Of a stretch of 64,000 nucleotides of DNA, positions 25,257 to 32,981 are shown in pieces. The notes under the pieces are model-generated. The model did not search any database, was not told the origin of the DNA, and saw nothing but the letters and a program-made list of their open reading frames with translations. This stretch comes from a virus: positions 39,390-103,389 of the IMG/VR virus record IMGVR_UViG_3300006175_000002. One strand, 5' to 3'. Made by a program: the position numbers and the translations under genes. Every line of letters starts with the position of its first letter. Within the stretch, counting starts at the first letter, position 1.

Positions 25257-25586
25257 TTACTGTTCAATGGCGGGCTGGTCTGGGTCCGGTGGGTCGACGT
25301 CGCAGTCTTCGGGCCAGATGATGTTGTCGTCGGACCATTTCCCGTCGGGCCAGAACTCGACGCTCAACAGTTGCGACGACGTTGGTTGGAATTCCATCCG
25401 CCGCACCCGCGGGCATGAGCGGTTGTGGATGCCGCCGCAGTGCTGGCACGGCTTGACTCCCGTAACGCGGGCAGCCTCGGCCGCGTGTTTCTCGAAGATG
25501 TCCCGCATCCGTTTGGCAAGGTCGGGGGGTAACCGCCGGTCGACGGGCGGGGGCGGGTCGGGTTGTGGTGGGCGTCGAATGGCCAT
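25257..25586 (-). CDS. Small protein with a CxxC...C zinc-like site
   Basis: The 109-residue product starts at the ATG at 25586, preceded by AGGAGGAGAC; the upstream in-frame codons are rejected for that reason. CQHCGGIHNRSC near residue 45 looks like a zinc knuckle. The N-terminus is Pro/Arg-rich, and the C-terminus is acidic with SVEFWPDGKWSDDNIIWPED. It sits between the terminase and portal genes, a slot often filled by small packaging-associated proteins. Function is not recognised. Confidence 0.5.
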   Translation of the reverse strand: MAIRRPPQPDPPPPVDRRLPPDLAKRMRDIFEKHAAEAARVTGVKPCQHCGGIHNRSCPRVRRMEFQPTSSQLLSVEFWPDGKWSDDNIIWPEDCDVDPPDPDQPAIEQ

Positions 25587-25594
25587 GTCTCCTC

Positions 25595-25858
25595 CTACGT
25601 GGACCATTCCGGCTGGTCTTTATCGCCCGGCACCGGCCCCTTCCGCTGCTCGACACCGGTGTAGTGGTAGTGGCGGAACTTGCCCGGCGCGGTGCCGGCG
25701 GCGTTGCGCTGGGGCGGGGTGAACACGTACCGGGCCAACGCCACCCAGCCGGACTCGCCGCGGGCGGCTTCGGTGGCGTAGTAGCGGGTCTGCGTGAGCG
25801 CTTCCACCGGGACGCGTCGGTTGTCGACGGGGCCGCCGTGGTGGACCGCGGTCGCCAT
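25595..25858 (-). CDS. Small conserved-looking protein between terminase and portal
   Basis: The product has 87 residues, with aromatic and basic residues spread evenly (TQTRYYATEAARGESGWVALARYVF, KFRHYHYTGVEQ). Its start shares a base with the terminase stop, so it is translationally coupled. No cysteines or membrane segments are seen. Its composition suggests a small RNA- or DNA-contacting fold, but no family is evident. Confidence 0.45.
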   Translation of the reverse strand: MATAVHHGGPVDNRRVPVEALTQTRYYATEAARGESGWVALARYVFTPPQRNAAGTAPGKFRHYHYTGVEQRKGPVPGDKDQPEWST

Positions 25859-28596
25859 CAGACCACCTCAGCGTCGTCGTCGTCGAGGTCACGTGGGCGG
25901 TGGCAGTGCGGGCATCGTTCGGGGTGCAGCTCGGCCACGAACGCCTCCGCGCAGTGGTCGCAGCGGATGATCCCCATCGCCCCGAACCAGTCCAGCGACT
26001 GCGGCCAGAACGCCATCACCGCTGAGTCCCCATCGTCGGGGGACCGGCCGAGCCGTTTCTTGATGTCGTCTTTCGACTCGACCTGGACGTTGCCTCCGGA
26101 CACGACCCGCCAGTGCGGGGCGGTCAGGTCGCCGGTGAGTTTGTCGTCGGGTGGCAACGCCACTTCGAGCCCGCGGGACGGGTCGAGCATCTCCCGCATG
26201 TTCCACCACGCCGCGCTTCGGCAGTTCGTGAATCCCATTTCGCGAGTCGCGTCGCGGCGTTTCGTTTTCTCGGACGCGTTGAACCCTTCCACGGTGATGC
26301 CCTGTTCGCGGAGCCGGTCAACGACACCAGCGCCGATCCCGATCACGTCGACAACGGGCAGCATGCCTGCGTGGTCGGGGTTCGCCAGCGCCGCCCGGAC
26401 CCGACCAGTCGTCTGCATCGTGTCCTCTTTGGACGTGCGGCGGAGTTCGGTGAGAATGTCGCCGAGCCGGATCGAGATCACCGTTTTGTCGGACCCGGAC
26501 CGGGCCACGTCGACACCGCACGTGCGGCGCCCCTCCGGGACCTGCCGGCCGGCCTCATCCCAGGTGCGCCACCGCTCGTTGGCCTGCTCCACCCACGACA
26601 GGGGAATCACCCCATCCTCGTCGGAGGAGTGGAACTCGCCTTCAACACGGTTGTAGTAGACAGCCGAGTCGCCCCACTGCTCCCACCGCCGCCGGCACCA
26701 CTCCTCAGTGATCCGGCCGGCGCGGATCGCTTCCTCGCGGGTGACATGACGCACCCACCAGTCATCAAACCCAGGCGCGCGGCGGTGGATGTCGTAGAAC
26801 CGACCGTTCGGCTCGCCGGGGGTCGACATCGCGATCGCGAACGCTTCGTTGCTGGAGCCCTCGCCGGCGCCGGAGAACGCGCCCTCAGCGGCGTCGAACG
26901 TTTCCGGGGCAATCGCCTTGGACTCGTCGAAGACATACAAGATCGAGTCGGCGTGGGCGCCTTCGATCAGTTCCGGGTTGTCGGACGCGACCGCGAACGC
27001 CGACCCGAGCCGGAGCTTGATGTTCAGGGTCAACAGTTGGCTCTGGGTGTTGAGGGGTTCCCGACCCAACTCGTCCCAGCGGATCAACCGCGCCCACTTG
27101 TGGATCTCAGGCCAGGTGAACCGTTCCAACTGCCGCCACGCCCCGGCAGTGGTAACGCATTTCCAGTCCCGGCCGGCTGACTCGCGGGTGAGCGCGAACC
27201 AGAGAATCGCGATCGCGATCGTGGTGGTGTTGTGCTCAATAAAATCGGTCACGAACGTGTGTGGTCCCGGTACGGTGATCGCCACCGTTGGTTCCGGTGC
27301 GAGGACCTCAACAGTCCTTACGCGCTCCCACGCAAATCCGGACGGGAGCCGAAAGGACTGCCACCGCTGTTGTTTAGCCAGGGTCGCGACCCGGCAAGAG
27401 GCGGCGAGTCGGTTGAGGGCGTCCTCCTTGCCGAGGATGCCGACTACTTCAGCGAAACGGAGGATGCCGGCCGCGTCGTGGATGGCAACGGTGTGCGACT
27501 CACCATGCTTACGCACTCCCAGGTGAGTCCACGACACTCGCCGGGCGCGAACCTCAGCGACGATCCCCAAACGCAAGAGTGCTCGCTGGACGTCCTCGGC
27601 TAGCGCCCGACTGGAGGTGCCGTAGCCGACCTCTCGGTTCGCCCTGTTCCCCGCGCGTTCATTGTGGTGCGCCCATCCGTCACACGCAAACATACGGTTC
27701 AGTAGCAAGGCTAGGCTTTTGTCGTCGAGCCGCCACACCAAGGCGGGAAGACGCTTGGTCAATGCGGAATGACCATAGATACCCCACGCGCGACACATTT
27801 GCTTGACGGGGTTCGTGCGCCGCCCTTTACCCCCCGGCGTCGTGACCCTGTAGTCGACGCGGGAAATGTGTACTAGACGGCAACCGTGCTCAGCGACAGA
27901 TCGGCCCATTGCGTCGAGCATGGGTCCGTCGGCCTGTGAAAATATGACAGAGCCGCCCGTAAGCCCCCCATCGGCGACGAGTCCGCCAAGGATAGTCGCC
28001 TCAGACTCAGTGAGAGTCTCGGTCGCACCCTCATTACCGAGGTATGCGGCAATGACCGAGCCGGGCCGCAACTCGCCAGCAGCTACCCAGTCGCCCTCGG
28101 GACGCATGCGACCGCGACCAAGGGGGGAGGGATGACCTTTCGGGTCGACGTCAGCCCACATCGGATGGTTGAGGGTTCGTACGACCGCACGTCCCTTGTC
28201 GGTAGTAACCCGGACAACGGGTTGGACGCCATTGTCGACGGCGTACGCATTCGCGCGATGAACATCGCCCGTGATGGGGTCGACCGCCAGCACCTCAAAC
28301 GATCGACCGACGAGGTCACACGCCTGAACAAGTGTGCCGTCGGCCAAACGCATCCACTCATGGTAGTGCAGGCACTTCCCCAACCCGTGCGGACCGCGGA
28401 CCGCGACGCGTTTCTTGACGGGGATTTCCCCGAGAATCTCGTCCTGGTAGAACGTCAACGCTTTACCGGCGGGCCACGCAATGCAGTGCCGGGCGAAACC
28501 GATCGGGTCGTGGTAGTACTTGACGGCGGCCTGGCCGGCGGTGCCGATGTCCCGTTCGAGGCTGTCGGCGACGCTGGCGAGCAACGTATCGAACAC
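25858..28596 (-). CDS. Terminase large subunit interrupted by an intein
   Basis: The 912-residue precursor starts at GTG 28596, just after the small terminase gene. The extein has an adenine-pocket region (AKYYHDPIGFARHCI-like), Walker A GPHGLGK|TT, Walker B ILYVFDESKA and an RNase H-type nuclease start, CGVDVARSGSDKTV, followed by DVIGIGAG. A 382-residue intein (residues 75-456) splits the Walker A motif exactly after the Lys. Removal leaves about 530 residues, the normal size. The protein pumps DNA into the prohead and cuts the concatemer. The ATPase cannot work until the intein is spliced out. Confidence 0.9.
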   Translation of the reverse strand: MFDTLLASVADSLERDIGTAGQAAVKYYHDPIGFARHCIAWPAGKALTFYQDEILGEIPVKKRVAVRGPHGLGKCLHYHEWMRLADGTLVQACDLVGRSFEVLAVDPITGDVHRANAYAVDNGVQPVVRVTTDKGRAVVRTLNHPMWADVDPKGHPSPLGRGRMRPEGDWVAAGELRPGSVIAAYLGNEGATETLTESEATILGGLVADGGLTGGSVIFSQADGPMLDAMGRSVAEHGCRLVHISRVDYRVTTPGGKGRRTNPVKQMCRAWGIYGHSALTKRLPALVWRLDDKSLALLLNRMFACDGWAHHNERAGNRANREVGYGTSSRALAEDVQRALLRLGIVAEVRARRVSWTHLGVRKHGESHTVAIHDAAGILRFAEVVGILGKEDALNRLAASCRVATLAKQQRWQSFRLPSGFAWERVRTVEVLAPEPTVAITVPGPHTFVTDFIEHNTTTIAIAILWFALTRESAGRDWKCVTTAGAWRQLERFTWPEIHKWARLIRWDELGREPLNTQSQLLTLNIKLRLGSAFAVASDNPELIEGAHADSILYVFDESKAIAPETFDAAEGAFSGAGEGSSNEAFAIAMSTPGEPNGRFYDIHRRAPGFDDWWVRHVTREEAIRAGRITEEWCRRRWEQWGDSAVYYNRVEGEFHSSDEDGVIPLSWVEQANERWRTWDEAGRQVPEGRRTCGVDVARSGSDKTVISIRLGDILTELRRTSKEDTMQTTGRVRAALANPDHAGMLPVVDVIGIGAGVVDRLREQGITVEGFNASEKTKRRDATREMGFTNCRSAAWWNMREMLDPSRGLEVALPPDDKLTGDLTAPHWRVVSGGNVQVESKDDIKKRLGRSPDDGDSAVMAFWPQSLDWFGAMGIIRCDHCAEAFVAELHPERCPHCHRPRDLDDDDAEVV
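27229..28374 (-). other. Intein with a LAGLIDADG homing endonuclease in the terminase Walker A motif
   Basis: The 382-residue insertion begins with Cys (CLHYHEWMRL) and ends VTDFIEHN before a Thr of the C-extein. The N-terminal block B is visible as VRTLNHPMW. Two dodecapeptide-like motifs, ILGGLVADGG and LLNRMFACDGW, about 95 residues apart, identify a LAGLIDADG endonuclease, so the element could still home. All splicing residues (Cys1, the TxxH of block B, His-Asn at the end, Thr +1) are present. Confidence 0.88.
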
Positions 28597-28613
28597 AGCG
28601 GGGGACCGCCCTT

Positions 28614-29276
28614 TCAGGCGGCGGTGATCTGCGCTGGCATCTGGCTCACCGTGCGCAGGTAGCGGCCCGCTTCGATCCGGGCTTCGACAGCCATGGGTCC
28701 GGTGACGTTGACCTTCGCCAGGCCGGCCTCGATCGCGGCGAGGATCATTTCCTTCTGCCCCTCGGCGATCTTCACCAGGCGTTCGTCGATGTTCAACTTC
28801 GCGATCATCGCGAGAGTGGTCGCGAGCCGATCCATGGACCGTTCGTACAGTTGGATTTCGCCGCGGATCGCTTCGCCGCCGTCGGTGCCGTAGCGGAGCT
28901 TCTCCTGCTCGAGGAGTTCCGCGACCCGTTCGGCCATGGCCTGTTTCCACTGCTTCATTTCCCCGGCGAGGAGTTGCAGCTCGCGCAGCGGGTCCTCGAC
29001 CGCGGCGGCGGGGAACTGGCCGAGGACCATCCGTACCCGGCGGGTGGTGGCGCTCTGGGCTTCCCGCGCGGCGTACGCCTCCGCTTTGATCATCTGAGAT
29101 TTCGCTTGGGACGCACCCGTCGCGCCGCCATGCCTACGGCACACACTGAGGCCGGTGACCTTGTACGCCTTGCACTGTGAGCCGGCCTGGTTACGGCTAT
29201 GCCCCTGGCACCGGTCGGGGTTGTGTACGGCGTCGCAGGTGCCGCAGATCCGGCCGTCAGCCGGCGGCAGGGCCAC
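28614..29276 (-). CDS. Probable terminase small subunit
   Basis: The 220-residue product ends 17 bp before the large terminase start. The N-terminus has Cys/His sets (CGTCDAVHNPDRCQGH, then CKAYKVTGLSVCRRHGG) typical of the zinc-bearing leader of actinophage small terminases or homing-type DNA binders. The remainder is mostly helical (EDPLRELQLLAGEMKQWKQAM, DRLATTLAMIAKLNIDER), as in small terminases that oligomerise on the pac or cos site. Gene order strongly supports the call. The helix-turn-helix is not obvious by eye. Confidence 0.65.
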   Translation of the reverse strand: MALPPADGRICGTCDAVHNPDRCQGHSRNQAGSQCKAYKVTGLSVCRRHGGATGASQAKSQMIKAEAYAAREAQSATTRRVRMVLGQFPAAAVEDPLRELQLLAGEMKQWKQAMAERVAELLEQEKLRYGTDGGEAIRGEIQLYERSMDRLATTLAMIAKLNIDERLVKIAEGQKEMILAAIEAGLAKVNVTGPMAVEARIEAGRYLRTVSQMPAQITAA

Positions 29277-29577
29277 GGCGTGCTACTTCCTCGGCCGACT
29301 GCTGCATCAACGGTCGCATGTCGCGGATCTTCTGGCAGATCAGGGTAAGCCCGTCGGGAGTCACCTCGATCGGCCGGTACCAGACCACCCCGGCAACGCG
29401 GATCCCCTCGTGGTCCACGGCGAACGGCCAGTACCGGCCAGCGAACATGGTGAGTTCGGCTAGGGCGATACGGGTCAGGTCCGGGGCGTTGGTCACGACC
29501 GGGGCGCCCGGATTACGGGTGTCGATGACGAGGTCCCCGAACGAACCCCGACTGACAACACGCTCTGCTGTGATCAT
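29257..29577 (-). CDS. Small protein upstream of the terminase genes
   Basis: The 106-residue product starts at the ATG at 29577, preceded by AGGAGGAGAAAC. It is an alpha/beta protein (VVSRGSFGDLVIDTRNPG, LAELTMFAGRYWPFAVDHEGI) with no cysteine cluster. It overlaps the next start by 20 bp. It has no recognisable family; its place before the small terminase suggests a packaging or head role. Confidence 0.45.
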   Translation of the reverse strand: MITAERVVSRGSFGDLVIDTRNPGAPVVTNAPDLTRIALAELTMFAGRYWPFAVDHEGIRVAGVVWYRPIEVTPDGLTLICQKIRDMRPLMQQSAEEVARRGPAAG

Positions 29578-29594
29578 GTGTTTCTCCTCCTGCA

Positions 29595-30995
29595 TCACAC
29601 GATCTGAAGTTGACCAACCTCGGCGACGGGAATGGTCGGGTTGTCGGTCACCCGCACCCACCACGAGTAGATCCCCAACCCGAGAACAACACCACCGGTG
29701 CCAGGCCCGACGAGGCACTGCGCCAGGTAGGTGCCGCCCGGTGCGGTGTCCCACGACCCGGTGTGCCAGTCCCCGGACCCAGGCCGGGCACCCACAGTCG
29801 TGAACGCCATCTCGATGAGATCGCTGGTCGGGTTGACCGGGGCACCGTCCACGTACGCGGCGGCGGGAACCTGCACGTAGTCGGTGGCCAGAATTGACAG
29901 GATCACCGGGCCTCCCCCCGCTGTGATTCCGCTGCTGGTACGTGGTGTCCCGAACGACCACAGAAACTGCGGCTGACCGAAAATGAGTGTGAGGGTGCGG
30001 GCCCCACTGGTACCGGTGGCCACATCGGTGAACGTGATCGAGCCGGTGACGGCGCGAGCTTGGGTGAACGCCCGGGTCGCGACGTCGGCGAACGTGACCG
30101 CGTCGCTGATGCCGCGGGCGAGGATCACCGACGCGGCGACCACATCGGACAGGGTCGTAACGTCCGTGGCGCCGCGCGGCAGCACAACACGGCTGGTGAC
30201 AGCATCGGACAGGGTGACGGCGTCCGTGCCGGCGCGGGCCAGTGCCGCGGCACGGGTCGCCACGTCGGACAGGGTGGTGGAGTCGGTAACGCCCCGGGTC
30301 TGGGTAACGGTTCGGGTTGCCGCATCGGACAGGGTGACCGCGTCGGTAGCGGTGCCGGTGAACGATGAGGTGGCCGTGAACGCGATGACCTGGATGTAAC
30401 GGTCCGATGCGGCGTTGGTCCAACTCACCGACGGGGACTCGGCGGCGGTTCCCGCAGGCACCTTGACCGCGGCGAACTGGAACGCCGCCGACCCGCCGGC
30501 CCCGATGCCCGGCGATTCAAGATTCGTGTAACCGGCAGACCAGACGGGAGTGTTCGGGCTCGTGACGGAGTGCAGCATCCCGGCGGCGAGGACGAGGTCC
30601 ACAGTGGTGGCGAGGGTGCCCGTCGACACGGCCGGGGTGCTGCTGCCCGTCGACGAGTCGGCATGCGCTTCGGCTATACCGTTCGGGCTGTCGACACCGG
30701 TAGCGTTGTGGACCCGGATCCACGACACGACACAGTTGAAGTTGCCGGAGGTCGTGACGGTGACGGTGTCAGACTCACCGCCCACGGCCAGCCGGGCGAA
30801 TGTGTAGGCGCCCTGGTCGCCAACGAAACTGGTTTCGAGGGTGAACCCGGACGGGGTCGCTACGACCGTGTCGGAGTTGGCGAACAGAACATCGAAGTCG
30901 CCGACCAGTGGCGCACCGGCGGAGAAAACGCAGGCGTGGCCCCCGTTACCGTCGGCGAAGGCGTAGGACTGGTGCGCGGAGACGGTAGCGCCCAC
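29595..30995 (-). CDS. Fibre-like structural protein with six 20-residue repeats
   Basis: This is a 466-residue protein in three parts. Residues 1-210 form a beta-rich domain with a lectin or jelly-roll flavour (GFTLETSFVGDQGAYTFARLAV, SVSWTNAASDRYIQVIAF). Residues about 215-335 contain six tandem repeats whose core is TDAVTLSDAATR followed by 6-8 variable residues. The C-terminal 130 residues form another beta domain with many Gly and Trp. Such repeats often make a trimeric shaft or stalk. It is encoded ahead of the terminase genes rather than with tail genes, so a capsid fibre or spike is as likely as a tail fibre. Confidence 0.5.
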   Translation of the reverse strand: MGATVSAHQSYAFADGNGGHACVFSAGAPLVGDFDVLFANSDTVVATPSGFTLETSFVGDQGAYTFARLAVGGESDTVTVTTSGNFNCVVSWIRVHNATGVDSPNGIAEAHADSSTGSSTPAVSTGTLATTVDLVLAAGMLHSVTSPNTPVWSAGYTNLESPGIGAGGSAAFQFAAVKVPAGTAAESPSVSWTNAASDRYIQVIAFTATSSFTGTATDAVTLSDAATRTVTQTRGVTDSTTLSDVATRAAALARAGTDAVTLSDAVTSRVVLPRGATDVTTLSDVVAASVILARGISDAVTFADVATRAFTQARAVTGSITFTDVATGTSGARTLTLIFGQPQFLWSFGTPRTSSGITAGGGPVILSILATDYVQVPAAAYVDGAPVNPTSDLIEMAFTTVGARPGSGDWHTGSWDTAPGGTYLAQCLVGPGTGGVVLGLGIYSWWVRVTDNPTIPVAEVGQLQIV

Positions 30996-31020
30996 GGGTC
31001 AGCCCTTCCCTGCTCCGCCG

Positions 31021-31413
31021 CTAGGACATAGTGACGGTGTCGGTCAACACGAGCTGATCTCCAGAGGCGGTCAGGGTGGCGGTCGCTGAGAGCAGCGTCT
31101 CGAACATCATCGTCCCCCCGGACGGGGTGGCGTTGAACGTGGCCATCTTCGCGATCGTGACCGGCAGCGAGTCGGAGCCGTTCGCGGTGAACGTCTTCGT
31201 CAACGTCCACGTGGACGTGCCGTTCGTGTGTGCTGGGGTGCCCTGCGCCCGGATCAGACCACCACTGGCGGTGGTGATCTCCCCGGTCAGGGTGGTGTCG
31301 GTCGCGACCGGTGAGGCGGAGTTCGCGGTCAACGCCATGTAGTTCGCCGCCGCCGCCTGCGACAGGCTGACCATGTTGGTGTAGGTGAGGTCTTTACCAC
31401 CGTTGAGGTACAT
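31021..31413 (-). CDS. Beta-rich structural protein
   Basis: The 130-residue product starts at ATG 31413 in a TGATG overlap with the upstream gene. The N-terminal YLNGGKDLTYTNMVSLSQAAAANYMAL is followed by Thr/Ser/Ala-rich strands (DTTLTGEITTASGGLIRAQGTPA, STWTLTKTFTANGSDSLPVTIAK). The sequence has the composition of small phage tail or head surface proteins. No enzymatic motif is present. It lies just upstream of the fibre-like gene. Confidence 0.45.
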   Translation of the reverse strand: MYLNGGKDLTYTNMVSLSQAAAANYMALTANSASPVATDTTLTGEITTASGGLIRAQGTPAHTNGTSTWTLTKTFTANGSDSLPVTIAKMATFNATPSGGTMMFETLLSATATLTASGDQLVLTDTVTMS

Positions 31414-31718
31414 CACGCCTCCGGTTCGGGGTCGCGCGCTTCGCAGCCCCACACACTGGCTAGGACCTGCGTCAACTCCGGGTCGGTCGACGCGACCCAT
31501 GCGGGGGCGTCGGCGTTGGAGTGGGCCGCCCACACGCCGCTGGGATGAGTCAACGTGGTGATGATCTCGGCGACAGAAATGTCGTCGGGGGGTTGCACGA
31601 TCGTGCACCGCTTGCCCTCTATAGGAGTGCGGACCTTCACGTGCTCACCACGGTCGTCGACTTCGCCGGTCGGGATGTGATCAACGGCGGCATGGTTGCC
31701 GAGCCAGATGGTGGGCAC
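31413..31718 (-). CDS. Small virion-operon protein, unknown function
   Basis: The 101-residue product starts at GTG 31718, with GGAGG inside the end of the upstream gene. The N-terminal half carries strands and a KVRTPIEGKRCTIVQPP segment; the C-terminal half is helical (PELTQVLASVWGCEA). It overlaps its downstream neighbour by one base. Family not recognised. Confidence 0.4.
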   Translation of the reverse strand: MPTIWLGNHAAVDHIPTGEVDDRGEHVKVRTPIEGKRCTIVQPPDDISVAEIITTLTHPSGVWAAHSNADAPAWVASTDPELTQVLASVWGCEARDPEPEA

Positions 31719-31721
31719 CGG

Positions 31722-31883
31722 TCAGCCTCCTCGAATGGGTTCCACGGTCAGAACAACCTCATCAGGGGTCACCGTAAGTTCGGTCACGGCGTGCCGTGCG
31801 CCGTCGCCGGTGACCACGATCAGGGGCTTAGCGTCTTGCGGGTACTGCTCGTTCAGCAGTGACCGCACGTGTAGCAGGTCCAA
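31722..31883 (-). CDS. Very small acidic protein
   Basis: The 53-residue frame starts at TTG 31883 after GAAAGG. The product (HVRSLLNEQYPQDAKPLIVV ... VTPDEVVLTVEPIRGG) shows a helix followed by two or three strands. Its stop lies 4 bp before the next start, and it carries that gene's ribosome binding site. Codon use is like its neighbours, so it is probably real; its role is unknown. An in-frame GTG a few codons later is an alternative start. Confidence 0.45.
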   Translation of the reverse strand: MDLLHVRSLLNEQYPQDAKPLIVVTGDGARHAVTELTVTPDEVVLTVEPIRGG

Positions 31884-31996
31884 CGTGTTTGTGGCCTTTC
31901 AAGGTGAAGGGCCGGAAGGGCGCCCCGGGCGGACGGAGGAGTGTGCCCGAACCCCGAGGGGGTTGCTCCCCGGGGCGCCCAGCTCGCTACCCGGCC
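31884..31996 (-). other. Structured gap with a nested inverted repeat
   Basis: A perfect 12-bp inverted repeat (GGGCGCCCCGGG at 31918-31929 and its complement at 31969-31980) encloses a smaller hairpin, AACCCC-GAG-GGGGTT. It lies between the Ig-like gene and the next small gene of the operon. It could act as a partial terminator or an mRNA stabiliser. No T-run follows. Confidence 0.5.
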
Positions 31997-32533
31997 CTAC
32001 GGCTGGGTGGTGACCGGGCCTTCGGTCAGTGAGATCAGGGCGGTGCCGCCCGGTACGACGTCGATCGCCTCGGTCGCGGACAGGACCCCGTCGGTCACAG
32101 TGACCACGGCGCTGCCCGGGTTGCCGGCCACGACGGTTGCGGTGCGGGTGTCGTCGGATACGACCACGGTCGCTACCGTCTCGTCATCGACGGTCCAGAC
32201 GACCTGGTCCGGCGTCTCGAACCCCTTCGCGTCCTTGGTGTCGACGGTCAAGTCGAACTGCTCGTTGTCGTGCAGCTGCACGGTGCCTCCTTGACTTGTG
32301 GGCGTGCCGGTTGGCAGCCCGGACTGTTGATCGGTGATCGGACCGGCGATCAAGGTCAAGCTGACGGTGCCCTTGAGCCACGCCAGGAAGACCTCCGCTG
32401 TGTTTCGGACGGCGGTTTCGCCGGCTGCGATCGTGTCGGCCACGGCGACGCCGAGTTCCTCGGTGAGGTCGCCAACGGCCGCGTGGAAGACGGTCGCCGC
32501 TTGGAGCGCGGACGCCCTGTCTGGGTCGGTCAA
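31997..32533 (-). CDS. Ig-like (Big_2-type) structural protein
   Basis: The 178-residue product has its start set at TTG 32533, because AAGGTGG lies 7 bases upstream and the further upstream TTG would fall in a terminator. Residues 1-60 are helical. From about residue 65 the sequence fits bacterial Ig-like group 2 domains (DNEQFDLTVDTKDAKG, PDQVVWTVDDETVATVVVSDD, ATVVAGNPGSAVVTVTD). Such domains decorate phage tails and capsids and may bind cell-surface sugars. It is the first gene of the leftward virion operon. Confidence 0.6.
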   Translation of the reverse strand: MTDPDRASALQAATVFHAAVGDLTEELGVAVADTIAAGETAVRNTAEVFLAWLKGTVSLTLIAGPITDQQSGLPTGTPTSQGGTVQLHDNEQFDLTVDTKDAKGFETPDQVVWTVDDETVATVVVSDDTRTATVVAGNPGSAVVTVTDGVLSATEAIDVVPGGTALISLTEGPVTTQP

Positions 32534-32563
32534 GTGACCACCACCTTCGGGTTGAGTGGGCAC

Positions 32564-32590
32564 AAAAAACCCGGCCAACGCGGGCCGGGT
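32564..32590 (-). terminator. Rho-independent terminator, minus strand
   Basis: An 8-bp stem (ACCCGGCC / GGCCGGGT) with a 6-base loop is followed on the minus strand by TTTTTT. It would stop leftward transcription from the 32982-34847 genes before the virion operon. Confidence 0.75.
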
Positions 32591-32672
32591 CGACTAAGGA
32601 AGAAATGCGATCAACGTCGTCTATTTGCTAGCCTGTTTGCACAGGTCACATTTCGGAGGAGGAAAAAACAGA

Positions 32673-32801
32673 ATGCTGAATCAGCCCACCGGTCCCAGCG
32701 ACCCGGGAATGCCGGTGCCGGGGCCGAAGCCGAGTCCACAGTTCATGCGCGGCGGTAGCCCGAACCCCATCCTGGACCCGCCGCCGTTCCCGCCGAAGTA
32801 G
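32673..32801 (+). CDS. Small proline-rich peptide gene on the opposite strand
   Basis: The 42-residue product starts at ATG 32673, with GGAGGAGG ten bases upstream. The sequence is dominated by Pro, Gly and Ser (PSDPGMPVPGPKPSPQF, ILDPPPFPPK). It has its own terminator hairpin at 32812-32858 and lies alone on the plus strand between two leftward operons. The strong ribosome binding site and dedicated terminator argue for a real gene. No family is known to me; an SH3-binding-like or host-interaction peptide is only a guess. Confidence 0.6.
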   Translation: MLNQPTGPSDPGMPVPGPKPSPQFMRGGSPNPILDPPPFPPK

Positions 32802-32811
32802 ACAAGCACGC

Positions 32812-32858
32812 CGCCACCGCCTCGCATCTCCCGTTTGGGGGGGGCGAGGCGGTTGGCG
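32812..32858 (+). terminator. Hairpin terminator of the small proline-rich gene
   Basis: The arms CGCCACCGCCTCGC and GCGAGGCGGTTGGCG pair over about 14 bp with one bulge, around an 18-base loop. A short T-stretch (TTTGGGG) follows. Confidence 0.55.
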
Positions 32859-32911
32859 TTTGGGGGGAGAGATCGCAGAGGGGGTAGACAGTGACGTGCG
32901 TCTATATGTGT

Positions 32912-32937
32912 CTGGGTGGTTCGTCAGTACCACCCAG
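32912..32937. terminator. Hairpin after the zinc-finger/HTH gene
   Basis: A perfect 8-bp stem, CTGGGTGG / CCACCCAG, with a 10-base loop lies 45 bp beyond the stop of the 352-residue gene. It lacks a T-run, so it may be a weak terminator or RNA processing signal. Confidence 0.4.
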
Positions 32938-32981
32938 CATGGGTCACCCCTGCGCAGAGTAGCTATCCGCGCCGATGATCG

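Noticed and set aside
32534-32578. Longer N-terminus for the Ig-like protein from the TTG at 32578
   Set aside because: That start lies inside a rho-independent terminator, while the TTG at 32533 has a good ribosome binding site.
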